The notes beneath the pieces are model-generated. The model was not told the DNA's origin, searched no databases, and saw only the letters and a list, made by a program, of their open reading frames with translations. Source: Pseudomonas koreensis (GTDB lineage: Bacteria > Pseudomonadota > Gammaproteobacteria > Pseudomonadales > Pseudomonadaceae). Taken from it: a stretch of DNA of 64,000 nucleotides. The stretch covers positions 1-64,000 of the forward strand of contig NZ_JAOEJU010000002.1 of assembly GCF_025447595.1 (NCBI RefSeq), read 5' to 3'. This document shows, in pieces, positions 54,156-64,000 of this stretch. The first letter of the stretch is position 1. Each line of letters opens with the position of its first letter. The translations under genes were made by a program, and so were the position numbers.

Positions 54156-55724
54156 ATGGCCCTCCCCAGCCGTCACTCACTTTTCCCCTTCCTGACCTGG
54201 CTGCCCCGGCAGTCCCGCGCCAGTGTCGGGCGGGACCTGGTCGTCGGCCTCAGCGGGGCAATTCTCGCGTTGCCACAGTCAATTGCCTACGCGCTGATCG
54301 CCGGTCTCCCACCCGAATACGGCCTCTATGCCGCCATCGTTCCGGTGTTGATCGCCTGTTTGTGGGGCTCGTCGTGGCATCTGATCTGCGGCCCGACGGC
54401 GGCGATTTCGATTGTGCTGTTCGCCAGTGTCAGTCCGCTGGCGGTGCCTGCATCACAGGACTACATCACCCTGATCCTGCTGCTGACCTTCCTCGCCGGG
54501 ATTTTCCAGTGGCTGCTCGGCCTGCTGCGCTTCGGCGCGCTGGTAAATTTCGTCTCGCATTCCGTGGTTCTGGGTTTCACCCTCGGCGCGGCGGTGGTGA
54601 TTGCCATTGGTCAATTGCCGAACCTGTTGGGGCTGGATCTGCAAGGAAAAGCCACTGCACTCGCCAGTCTGATGGACTTGCTGCGCCATCTCGGGGCTGT
54701 GGATAAACCGTCGCTGGCCCTCGGTGTGTCCACGGTGGTAGTCGGTGCTTTGCTCAAGCAATGGCTGCCACGCTGGCCGACGCTGTTGATGACCTTGGTG
54801 CTTGGCAGTCTGGTGGTGTGGTTATGGCCCGCAATGTTCGGCCACGTTCAACTGGTCAGTGCGTTTGTCGGGCGCTTGCCACCGCTCAGTGGGTTACCGC
54901 TGGATATGGACCTGATTCTGCGCCTGCTGCCCAGTGCCGTGGCGGTGGGCATGCTCGGGTTGGTCACCAGCCTGTCGATTGCCCGATCAATTTCCGCGCG
55001 CTCGCAACAGCTGCTCGATGCCAACCAGGAAGTCCGCGCACAGGGTCTTTCGAACATTGTCGGGGCGTTCTTTTCAGGATCCTTGTCCGCCGGCTCGTTC
55101 ACCCGTTCCGGGCTGAGCTATGAGGCCGGGGCCTGTTCGCCGCTGGCCGGGGTGTTTTCGGCGTTGTGGGTGGCGTTGTTCGCGATCTTCGGTGCCGGGC
55201 TGATCGCGCACATTCCGATCCCGGCCATGGCCGGCAGCATTCTGTTGATCGCCTGGGGCCTGGTGGATCATCGCGGGATTCGCGCGTTGCTGCGGGTCAG
55301 CCGTGCGGAGTTCGTGGTAATGAGCCTGACCTGCGTTGCCACGTTGCTGCTGGAATTGCAGACGGCGATCTATGCCGGCGTGCTGGCCTCGCTGTTTTTC
55401 TACCTCAAGCGCACCTCGCAGCCGAGAGTGCAGCATTGGCGCGATGGCGAAGACGATGTGTTGCGGGTTGGCGGGTCGATCTTTTTCGGCGCCAGCCACT
55501 ACCTGCAAGTGCGCCTGCAGCGGATGCATGGCGCGCGGGTGGTGATCGAGGCGCAGCAGATCAACTTCATCGACTATTCAGGCGTGGAAATGCTCCATCA
55601 GGAAGCCCGGCGCCTGCTGCGCCAGGATCGCAGCCTGACCTTGCGTCAGGCGCGACCACAGGTGGTGGAGGAGTTGCGCAAACTCGAAGGGCCGGAGAAA
55701 TGCCCGATCCGCTTTGAAGATTGA
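54156..55724 (+). CDS. SulP-family anion transporter with STAS domain
   Basis: A 522-aa SLC26/SulP protein. ATG 54156 follows GAGAGGA. The membrane domain (about 20-410) starts with the family motif GLSGAILALPQSIAYALIAGLPPEYGLYA and includes GPTAAISIVLFA. The C-terminal STAS domain (about 430-522) has FIDYSGVEMLHQEA. Next to choline sulfatase, it may handle the released sulfate or import sulfate; the direction cannot be read from sequence. Confidence 0.9.
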   Translation: MALPSRHSLFPFLTWLPRQSRASVGRDLVVGLSGAILALPQSIAYALIAGLPPEYGLYAAIVPVLIACLWGSSWHLICGPTAAISIVLFASVSPLAVPASQDYITLILLLTFLAGIFQWLLGLLRFGALVNFVSHSVVLGFTLGAAVVIAIGQLPNLLGLDLQGKATALASLMDLLRHLGAVDKPSLALGVSTVVVGALLKQWLPRWPTLLMTLVLGSLVVWLWPAMFGHVQLVSAFVGRLPPLSGLPLDMDLILRLLPSAVAVGMLGLVTSLSIARSISARSQQLLDANQEVRAQGLSNIVGAFFSGSLSAGSFTRSGLSYEAGACSPLAGVFSALWVALFAIFGAGLIAHIPIPAMAGSILLIAWGLVDHRGIRALLRVSRAEFVVMSLTCVATLLLELQTAIYAGVLASLFFYLKRTSQPRVQHWRDGEDDVLRVGGSIFFGASHYLQVRLQRMHGARVVIEAQQINFIDYSGVEMLHQEARRLLRQDRSLTLRQARPQVVEELRKLEGPEKCPIRFED

Positions 55725-55736
55725 AGAAGAACCCAT

Positions 55737-55825
55737 TGTGGGAGCGAGCTTGCTCGCGATGGCGGTCTGTCTGTCACATTGATGCTGGATCTGGCGACGT
55801 CATCGCGAGCAAGCTCGCTCCCACA
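55737..55825. repeat. REP doublet (GAGCGAGCTTGCTCGC type)
   Basis: Inverted pair between convergent sulP and aroE. The right arm ends only 5 bases before the aroE stop. Both arms are intact. Confidence 0.92.
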
Positions 55826-55829
55826 GGGA

Positions 55830-56651
55830 TTATTCCGCCAACTGCCGACGCAATTCCGCCAGAACCGGCGCAGTGTCCGGACGCACACCGCGCCACAGGA
55901 AGAACGCTTCGGCAGCCTGCTCGGCCAACATGCCCAAGCCGTCCATCACCACGCCCGCACCGTGCTCGCTGGCCCAGCGGCAGAATGCAGTCGGCTCCTT
56001 GCCGTACATCATGTCGTAGCACAGGGTCTTGCCAGGTTCGATCAGGCTTGGGGCAATCGGCGGAACGTCGCCGGTAAGGCTGGCGGAGGTGGCGTTGATG
56101 ATCACGTCCACCGGCTCGCGCAACCAGTCGTAACCACTGGCCGACACCGGCCCGAGGTCGCAGAACAGTTCGGCCAGCAGCTCGGCCTTGTCCACCGTGC
56201 GGTTGGCGATGATCACCGAGGCTGGTTTTTCCGCCAGCAACGGCTCCAGCGCACCGCGCACCGCGCCACCGGCGCCGAGCAACAGAATGCGTTTGCCGGT
56301 GAGGCTGAACCCGGCGTTGACCGTCAAATCCCGCACCAGACCGGCGCCGTCGGTGTTATCGCCGAGCAGGCTGCCGTCGACCAGTTTGCTCAGGGTGTTC
56401 ACCGCACCCGCGCGTTGAGCACGGGCGGTCAGGCTGTTGGCCAGGCGATAAGCATCTTCCTTGAACGGCACGGTCACGTTGGCGCCGCGACCTTCCTGGA
56501 AAAACGCCGTGGCACAGCCGGAAAAATCGTCGAGCGGCGCCAGCAGCGTGCTGTAGTCGAGGCCTTGCCCGGTCTGTTCGGCGAACAGTTTATGAATCAT
56601 CGGCGACTTGCTGTGGCCGATCGGGTTACCGAAAACGACGTAACGATCCAT
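55830..56651 (-). CDS. aroE: Shikimate dehydrogenase
   Basis: A 273-aa NADP-dependent enzyme reducing 3-dehydroshikimate to shikimate in aromatic amino acid synthesis. The substrate site is [10 protein letters not shown] (8-17), the catalytic Lys is K64 in [11 protein letters not shown], the nucleotide loop is [10 protein letters not shown], and [10 protein letters not shown] binds NADP. It follows hemF by 9 bp, forming a conserved hemF-aroE operon. Confidence 0.96.
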   Translation of the reverse strand: MDRYVVFGNPIGHSKSPMIHKLFAEQTGQGLDYSTLLAPLDDFSGCATAFFQEGRGANVTVPFKEDAYRLANSLTARAQRAGAVNTLSKLVDGSLLGDNTDGAGLVRDLTVNAGFSLTGKRILLLGAGGAVRGALEPLLAEKPASVIIANRTVDKAELLAELFCDLGPVSASGYDWLREPVDVIINATSASLTGDVPPIAPSLIEPGKTLCYDMMYGKEPTAFCRWASEHGAGVVMDGLGMLAEQAAEAFFLWRGVRPDTAPVLAELRRQLAE

Positions 56652-56660
56652 CAGAAATCC

Positions 56661-58700
<2,040 letters not shown>

Positions 58701-58707
58701 CGCGCCC

Positions 58708-58790
58708 CATCGCGAGCAGGTCGAATCGTCGCACCGTCGCCCCCACATTTGGCATGCATTACTCCTGTGGGAGCGAGCTTGCTCGCGATG
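58708..58790. repeat. REP doublet with one decayed arm
   Basis: The right arm TGTGGGAGCGAGCTTGCTCG is intact. The left arm keeps CATCGCGAGCAGG but then diverges and ends CCCCCACA, so the pair is broken. It lies between convergent qor and tsaC. Confidence 0.8.
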
Positions 58791-58804
58791 GATGCACCTC
58801 GGTT

Positions 58805-59362
58805 TCAAGCCGGGCGCACCACATTGCCGGTAGCCAGATCCCGGATCAGGCTCGGGTTCTTGCGCCCGCCGAGGGCTCCGCCCAACACCAGATCGACCTG
58901 ACCACGGAAATACTGTTCGACCCGCAAGCGACTCTTCGCCGCCGGCCGCCCCTGCGGATTGGCCGACGTCGAAATCAACGGCCCCACCAGCGAGCACAGA
59001 TCCCGCACCTGGGGATGATCGCTGACCCGCAGCGCCACGGTGTCATGCACCCCGGTCACCCACTCCGGCAACAGGTTCTGATGCGGCACCAGCCAGGTGT
59101 TCGGGCCCGGCCAGGTGCTGGCCATGCGGTCGATCCAGTCCTGGGGGAAATCCTCGAACAGAAAATCGAACTGACGAATGTTGTCGGCGACCAGGATCAA
59201 CCCCTTGTCCACCGAACGGTTCTTGATCGCCAACAGGCGATCCACCGCTTCTTCATTCCATGGATCGCACCCCAGCCCCCAGACGGCTTCGGTTGGATAG
59301 GCAATCACCGCCCCGGCGCGAATCTCTCGTGCGGCTTGTTGCACACGCCAACTGTTGACCAT
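58805..59362 (-). CDS. tsaC: Threonylcarbamoyl-AMP synthase
   Basis: A 185-aa YrdC-family enzyme making L-threonylcarbamoyl-AMP for the t6A37 tRNA modification. Conserved residues include [17 protein letters not shown] (nucleotide site), K in [13 protein letters not shown], and the S/N region [14 protein letters not shown]. It reads after dprA on the same strand, a conserved order in pseudomonads. Confidence 0.95.
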   Translation of the reverse strand: MVNSWRVQQAAREIRAGAVIAYPTEAVWGLGCDPWNEEAVDRLLAIKNRSVDKGLILVADNIRQFDFLFEDFPQDWIDRMASTWPGPNTWLVPHQNLLPEWVTGVHDTVALRVSDHPQVRDLCSLVGPLISTSANPQGRPAAKSRLRVEQYFRGQVDLVLGGALGGRKNPSLIRDLATGNVVRPA

Positions 59363-59416
59363 GAAAAACTCTCCGCAAACAGGTTTCGCGCAGTTTACCG
59401 ATCTTCAATGTAAAAC

Positions 59417-60517
59417 CTAGCTTAGGCGTGCAAACCAGCGACCGTTTTCGCACACCGCGCGGCCATCCATCTCCAGTTCGGTGAGTGCCGCCAGCACTTT
59501 GGGCAGCGCCCAGCCACTGCTGTCGGCCAGGCCCTCGCTGGTCTGCGGCGCGGCGTGAAGCAGACACAACAACGGGTTGTCCGGATTCGCTGCGGCTGTG
59601 GATACGGGCAAATGCTGCCAGCCGCGCAGGGCTTCGAGAATGTGCTCGATGGTTTCCACCAGCACGGCGCCGTCACGGATCAGTTGATGACAGCCCCGGG
59701 CGCCGGGGTGATGGATCGAACCCGGAATCGCATATACCTCGCGCCCCTGTTCTGCCGCCAGCCGCGCTGTGATCAGCGAACCACTGGCGACACTGGCCTC
59801 GACCACCAGCACGCCAAGAGACAAACCGCTGATGATCCGATTGCGTCTCGGGAAGTTGCTCGCCGTCGGCCCGGTGTCCAGAGGGAATTCCGAAAGCACC
59901 GCACTGCCGGACGCAATCATCGCGTCCGCCAACCGCCGGTTGCGCTGTGGATAAAAGTTTTCCAGGCCGGTACCGAGCACGCCCACGGTTTTACCGCCAA
60001 CATCCACCGCTGCTTGATGTGCCGCTGCATCGATGCCCAGTGCCAGACCGCTGGTGATGACAAAACCTGCACTCGCCAGGCTGCGGGAAAACGCCATGGC
60101 AGTGTCCATGCCCGGACGGGAAGCGCGGCGACTGCCGACCATCGCCAGTTGCGGTTTTTCCAGAACCAGGGGATCCCCGGCGACAAACAACAGCGGCGGT
60201 GGATCAGGAATTTGCGCCAGCAAGGCCGGGTAATCCGGCTGATCCCACATCAGTAAATGTTGATCCGGACGCTCTAGCCAGCGCAATGCATGGCTTGCGC
60301 CGTCTCGAACCTCGGGGCAGCGTCGGGCCTCGGCGCAAGCCGCCGGCAAACCCAGCGAGCGCCACGCGCTGGCCGGTGCGCTGATCGCCTTCGAGGCAGA
60401 GCCGAAGGCTTCGAGCAGTTTGGTGAAACGCTTGGGACCGACTTCCGGCAAGCGGTGCAGGCGCAGGCGCGCTTCCAGTTCCGCCGGGGAAACCGACGGA
60501 GATACAGGCATCATCAT
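59417..60517 (-). CDS. dprA: DNA-processing protein DprA
   Basis: A 366-aa protein that binds incoming single-stranded DNA and loads RecA in transformation. The order is an N-terminal SAM-like helical domain (1-75), the Rossmann core with GSRRASRPG and SGLALGIDAAAHQAA, then FPRRNRIISGLS, and a C-terminal winged-helix domain (about 305-366). The length is full. It sits between the LysM and tsaC genes on the same strand. Confidence 0.95.
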   Translation of the reverse strand: MMMPVSPSVSPAELEARLRLHRLPEVGPKRFTKLLEAFGSASKAISAPASAWRSLGLPAACAEARRCPEVRDGASHALRWLERPDQHLLMWDQPDYPALLAQIPDPPPLLFVAGDPLVLEKPQLAMVGSRRASRPGMDTAMAFSRSLASAGFVITSGLALGIDAAAHQAAVDVGGKTVGVLGTGLENFYPQRNRRLADAMIASGSAVLSEFPLDTGPTASNFPRRNRIISGLSLGVLVVEASVASGSLITARLAAEQGREVYAIPGSIHHPGARGCHQLIRDGAVLVETIEHILEALRGWQHLPVSTAAANPDNPLLCLLHAAPQTSEGLADSSGWALPKVLAALTELEMDGRAVCENGRWFARLS

Positions 60518-60596
60518 GGATCATCCTTGATCGTTATAAGGCCCGAACCTTTCGGAACAAGCTGTGGATAACTCTGTTGGTAACTTGTGAAGCCAG

Positions 60597-61622
60597 CTAA
60601 GGATTTCGCACCTTGTCCAGCACCGCCAGCGAGCGCGATGCGTTCAGCACGAGGCCGTAACTGAGTTTGTCGTAGGTGCGGAACACCATCAGCAGTCCAG
60701 CGCGTTCATCCGGAATTTTCAGCGGTTGGCCGGTGATCCGGTCACGCACGGTTTCCCCGGTTTTCATCACCACCAGCACGTTACCCTCGGCCAGGCCGTC
60801 GCGTTTGCCTTTGTTCAGGGTCACCACGTCCATTGCGCCGATCTGCGTGACGCCACGCGGCACATCGATGATCAGGCCGTTGATGTCAGTGGTGGGGGCG
60901 CTGGGCATGAAGGTCGAGTTGATCGAACGCTCTTCGCCGCTGAACAAGCGGTCGCCGAGGCGCACTTCCTGGGTCGTGCGTTGCAGGGCGAGGGTGGCGA
61001 CGTCGCCTTCGGTGGCGACGATTTCACCACCGCCGATGTCGTCGGCGTTGATCCCCAGAAACTCCTTGGTCTGGGGATCGGTGTAGACCTTGCCCTGACG
61101 GAAGATCCCGTAGACCGGCTGATTCGGGTCGAAATGGCCACGGGCGAAGATCCGGTCGCCGGTGCCGCTGAGCACCCGTTCGGCATCGCCCGCGACGATG
61201 TACGGCGCCTTGTCGAAGTCCTCGACCTTGTCGACGATGCGGTTGCTCAGCAGAAAGCTGTTGATCGATTTGAGCGGGATGCTCGGAATTGCCTCCGCTA
61301 CCGGACTGGTACGGATGCGCGGCGACAACTTGATGGTGCCGCGCGACTCGCCGCGATTGACGGTCAGACGCGGCTGGCCGTTGACGTAACTGAGGGTCAG
61401 CGTGTCGCCTGGGTAGATCAGGTTGGGGTTTTCGATCTGCGGATTGGCCCGCCACAGCTGTGGCCACTGCCAGGGTTCGCGCAAATATTTACCGGAGATG
61501 TCCCAGAGCGTATCCCCCGAAACCACCGTGTATTGCTGTGGAAAACCTTCCTTGAGTTGCACTTGCCCGTGCGCGGCACCGGCCGAGGCCAGAAACAGCA
61601 GGGCGAGTAGTGATTTCCTCAT
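60597..61622 (-). CDS. LysM-domain periplasmic protein
   Basis: A 341-aa exported protein. The signal peptide ends AHG-QVQ or nearby. One LysM domain (about 30-78, VVSGDTLWDISGKYLREPWQ) binds peptidoglycan. The remaining 250 residues form a domain with conserved segments VAGDAERVLSGTGDRIFARG and DVVTLNKGKRDGLAEGNVL, without a known enzyme motif. It is divergent from def and upstream of dprA; this def/LysM/dprA layout is conserved in Pseudomonas. Confidence 0.9.
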   Translation of the reverse strand: MRKSLLALLFLASAGAAHGQVQLKEGFPQQYTVVSGDTLWDISGKYLREPWQWPQLWRANPQIENPNLIYPGDTLTLSYVNGQPRLTVNRGESRGTIKLSPRIRTSPVAEAIPSIPLKSINSFLLSNRIVDKVEDFDKAPYIVAGDAERVLSGTGDRIFARGHFDPNQPVYGIFRQGKVYTDPQTKEFLGINADDIGGGEIVATEGDVATLALQRTTQEVRLGDRLFSGEERSINSTFMPSAPTTDINGLIIDVPRGVTQIGAMDVVTLNKGKRDGLAEGNVLVVMKTGETVRDRITGQPLKIPDERAGLLMVFRTYDKLSYGLVLNASRSLAVLDKVRNP

Positions 61623-61791
61623 GCGGTGAATCCCTTTATTATGTGCGTTCGCGTGAAACGCCAGAGCCCCCGTGGCTCGCTCCCTGCTCTATGCTTAAAA
61701 GCAAGGAGCTACGTTTCACAACGGTAGCCTGCATCTTCGGACCCGCCAGGCCATCGCCCGACTTTACCTCACACGTGCAGCAATCAAGCTT

Positions 61792-62298
61792 ATGGCCATT
61801 TTGAACATCCTCGAATTTCCGGACCCGCGTCTGCGCACTATCGCCAAACCTGTGGCTGTAGTGGACGACGAAGTGCGTCAGCTGGTCGATGACATGTTTG
61901 AAACAATGTATGAAGCGCCGGGCATCGGCCTTGCCGCGACCCAGGTCAACGTGCACAAACGTATCGTCGTGATGGACCTTTCCGAAGACCGCACCGAACC
62001 GCGGGTGTTCATCAACCCCGAGTTCGAATCGCTGACCGACGAAATGGAGCAGTACCAGGAAGGCTGCCTCTCGGTGCCGGGCTTCTACGAAAACGTCGAC
62101 CGCCCGCAAAAGGTCAAAATCAAGGCGCTGGACCGTGATGGCAAGCCCTACGAACTGATCGCCGAGGGCCTGCTCGCGGTGTGCATCCAGCACGAATGCG
62201 ACCACCTCAACGGCAAGTTGTTCGTCGATTACCTGTCCACGCTCAAACGCGACCGGATCAAGAAGAAACTGGAAAAGCAGCACCGCCAGAACGCTTGA
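61792..62298 (+). CDS. def: Peptide deformylase
   Basis: A 168-aa iron/zinc enzyme removing the formyl group from nascent proteins. All three motifs are intact: [16 protein letters not shown] and QHECDHLNG (metal ligands Cys and two His, catalytic Glu). It opens the def-fmt-rsmB cluster. An intrinsic terminator-like hairpin lies between it and fmt. Confidence 0.97.
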   Translation: MAILNILEFPDPRLRTIAKPVAVVDDEVRQLVDDMFETMYEAPGIGLAATQVNVHKRIVVMDLSEDRTEPRVFINPEFESLTDEMEQYQEGCLSVPGFYENVDRPQKVKIKALDRDGKPYELIAEGLLAVCIQHECDHLNGKLFVDYLSTLKRDRIKKKLEKQHRQNA

Positions 62299-62309
62299 TG
62301 CCCCTCTCC

Positions 62310-62335
62310 AAAGGCTTGCTGCGGCAAGCCTTTTT
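62310..62335 (+). terminator. Intrinsic terminator-like hairpin between def and fmt
   Basis: GGCTTG-CTGCG-GCAAGCC followed by TTTTTCTTTT lies in the 56-bp gap. As the genes read the same way, it probably reduces rather than stops transcription into fmt. Confidence 0.7.
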
Positions 62336-62354
62336 CTTTTTATGAGATTCCCCC

Positions 62355-63314
62355 ATGACTGAGCCACTGCGCATCGTTTTTGCCGGCACCCCGGAATTCG
62401 CCGCCGAACACCTCAAGGCCCTGCTGGACAGCCCTTACGAGATCGTTGCGGTCTACACCCAACCGGATCGCCCGGCCGGTCGTGGGCAAAAACTGATGCC
62501 GAGCCCGGTCAAACAGTTAGCGTTGGAAAACAATATTCAGGTGTTGCAGCCGCCGACCCTGCGCAACACTGACGCTCAGGCCGAGCTCGCTGCGCTCAAG
62601 CCGGATTTGATGGTGGTAGTGGCCTACGGCCTGATCCTGCCGCAAGCGGTGCTGGATATTCCGCGCCTGGGCTGCATCAACAGTCACGCCTCGCTGCTGC
62701 CGCGCTGGCGCGGTGCGGCGCCGATCCAGCGCGCCGTGGAAGCGGGCGATGCCGAAAGCGGCGTGACCGTGATGCGCATGGAAGCCGGCCTCGATACCGG
62801 GCCGATGCTGCTCAAGGTCGTGACCCCTATCAGCGCCGAAGACACCGGTGGCAGCCTTCACGACCGCCTCGCCGAGATGGGCCCGCCAGCCGTCGTACAA
62901 GCGATTGCCGGTCTGGCCGCTGGCACCCTCGAAGGCGAAGTGCAGAACGACGAGCTCGCCACCTACGCGCACAAACTGAACAAGGATGAAGCGCGCATCG
63001 ACTGGAGCCGTCCGGCCATCGAGCTGGAACGTCTGGTCCGCGCCTTCAATCCATGGCCGATCACCCACAGCACGCTCAACGGCGAAGCGCTGAAAGTGCT
63101 ATCGGCGACGCTGGCTGAAGGCAAAGGCGTACCGGGCACGATTCTCGGCGCCAGCAAGGACGGTCTGCTCGTCGCGTGCGGCGAACAGGCGCTGTGCCTC
63201 ACCCGTCTGCAATTGCCCGGCGGCAAGGCACTGAACTTCAGCGACCTGTTCAACAGCCGTCGTGAGAAATTCGCCACCGGCACCGTGCTGGGCGCAGTGG
63301 TGGACGCGCAATGA
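62355..63314 (+). CDS. fmt: Methionyl-tRNA formyltransferase
   Basis: A 319-aa enzyme formylating initiator Met-tRNA with 10-formyl-THF. The N-terminal formyltransferase fold has [12 protein letters not shown], the catalytic N-H-D set within [20 protein letters not shown] and [11 protein letters not shown], and a C-terminal OB-like domain from about 205. Its stop overlaps the rsmB start (ATGA). With def it forms the matched formylation-deformylation pair. Confidence 0.97.
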   Translation: MTEPLRIVFAGTPEFAAEHLKALLDSPYEIVAVYTQPDRPAGRGQKLMPSPVKQLALENNIQVLQPPTLRNTDAQAELAALKPDLMVVVAYGLILPQAVLDIPRLGCINSHASLLPRWRGAAPIQRAVEAGDAESGVTVMRMEAGLDTGPMLLKVVTPISAEDTGGSLHDRLAEMGPPAVVQAIAGLAAGTLEGEVQNDELATYAHKLNKDEARIDWSRPAIELERLVRAFNPWPITHSTLNGEALKVLSATLAEGKGVPGTILGASKDGLLVACGEQALCLTRLQLPGGKALNFSDLFNSRREKFATGTVLGAVVDAQ

Positions 63315-64000
63315 ACCCGCGTTTGGCCGCCGCCAAGGCACTCGCTGCTGTCCTCAGCGGCAAGGCTTCGCTCAACAGCTCCCTGCCGACGCAACTGGAC
63401 AAGGTCGAGGATCGCGATCGCGGTTTCACTCAGGATCTGGCGTTCGGCACCGCCCGCTGGCAGCCACGGCTGTCGGCGCTGGCGGAAAAACTGCTGCAGA
63501 AACCGTTCAAGGCGGCGGACGCCGATGTCGAGGCGCTGCTGCTGGTCGGTCTCTATCAGTTGCTCTACACCCGCGTTCCGGCTCACGCCGCCATCGGCGA
63601 AACCGTTGGTTGCGCCGACAAGCTGAAAAAGCCGTGGGCCAAAGGCTTGCTCAACGCCGTACTGCGCAATGCCCAGCGCGAACACGAGGCGATCTTCGCC
63701 GAACTGGAACGCGATCCGGTGGTGCGCACCGCCCACCCGCGCTGGCTGCAAAAATCCCTCAAGGCCTTCTGGCCTGAACAGTGGGAAGCCATCTGCGAAG
63801 CCAACAACGCGCATCCGCCGATGATCCTGCGGGTCAACCGCCGTCATCACAGCCGTGACGCGTACCTGGGTCTGCTGACTGAAGCCGGGATCGCCGCGCA
63901 GCCGTGCACTTTCAGCCGCGACGGTATCGTCCTCGACGCTGCTGCCGACGTGCGCAGCCTGCCGGGTTTCGCCGAAGGCTGGATCAGCGTGCAGGACGAG
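63311..64000 (+). CDS. rsmB: 16S rRNA (cytosine-967-C5)-methyltransferase RsmB, 3' partial
   Basis: The first 230 codons of the Sun/RsmB methyltransferase; the gene runs past the window end. The ATG overlaps the fmt stop. What is seen is the N-terminal NusB-like RNA-binding domain ([40 protein letters not shown]) and the start of the linker before the methyltransferase domain. The catalytic part is outside the window. Confidence 0.93.
   Translation, partial: MNPRLAAAKALAAVLSGKASLNSSLPTQLDKVEDRDRGFTQDLAFGTARWQPRLSALAEKLLQKPFKAADADVEALLLVGLYQLLYTRVPAHAAIGETVGCADKLKKPWAKGLLNAVLRNAQREHEAIFAELERDPVVRTAHPRWLQKSLKAFWPEQWEAICEANNAHPPMILRVNRRHHSRDAYLGLLTEAGIAAQPCTFSRDGIVLDAAADVRSLPGFAEGWISVQDE

Overview
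This is a high-GC gammaproteobacterial chromosome segment. Gene content, intergenic REP sequences and gene neighbourhoods point to a fluorescent Pseudomonas (P. fluorescens group). It is almost entirely core genome, densely coded on both strands. I see no phage, integrase, transposase, CRISPR array, rRNA or tRNA. From memory of P. aeruginosa, the cox cluster, the metNIQ-to-citA stretch and the aroE-to-rsmB stretch all lie near oriC there, so the order here looks rearranged relative to PAO1. oriC itself is not visible.

Layout. 1-8.5 kb: aa3-type cytochrome c oxidase and its assembly factors (coxB, ctaD, ctaG, ctaE, surf1, a thioredoxin-like protein, ctaA, ctaB, senC). 8.7-11.2 kb: methionine ABC importer metNIQ. 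11.5-13.6 kb: large-subunit catalase katE. 13.7-17.5 kb: a lipoprotein and the zinc-uptake locus znuB-znuC-zur / znuA. 17.5-24 kb: thrB, a DUF2782 gene, polA, an ErsA-like sRNA, engB, and cytochromes c5 and c4. 24-34.9 kb: envelope and signalling genes, namely dsbA, an endonuclease-like protein, a GGDEF protein, amidase AmpDh2, an EAL protein, the alginate two-component pair kinB/algB, and a small-protein operon ending in an Ivy-like lysozyme inhibitor. 35-48.7 kb: gltP, an SpmA-SpmB fusion, a second MCE-type lipid ABC system, an M16 peptidase, a Na/Pi cotransporter, terC and a citrate transporter. 49-55.7 kb: small enzymes and a choline-sulfate cluster (LysR regulator, choline sulfatase, choline-binding protein, SulP transporter). 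55.8-64 kb: aroE, hemF, qor, tsaC, dprA, a LysM protein, def, fmt and the start of rsmB.

The most interesting material is regulatory and noncoding. An ErsA-like sRNA has an AlgU-type promoter, and a second AlgU-type promoter precedes dsbA. A sigma54-type promoter with upstream dyads lies beside algB. A structured, terminator-ended RNA candidate precedes gltP, and a hairpin-rich stretch lies upstream of it. A 126-bp nested palindrome follows ersA. A short upstream ORF preceded by a Crc/Hfq-like CA motif precedes citA. Eight REP doublets of three stem types sit in gene gaps. No clearly new multi-gene system is evident. The strongest undescribed candidates are the RNA-level elements around 33.7-35.5 kb and 48.8 kb.
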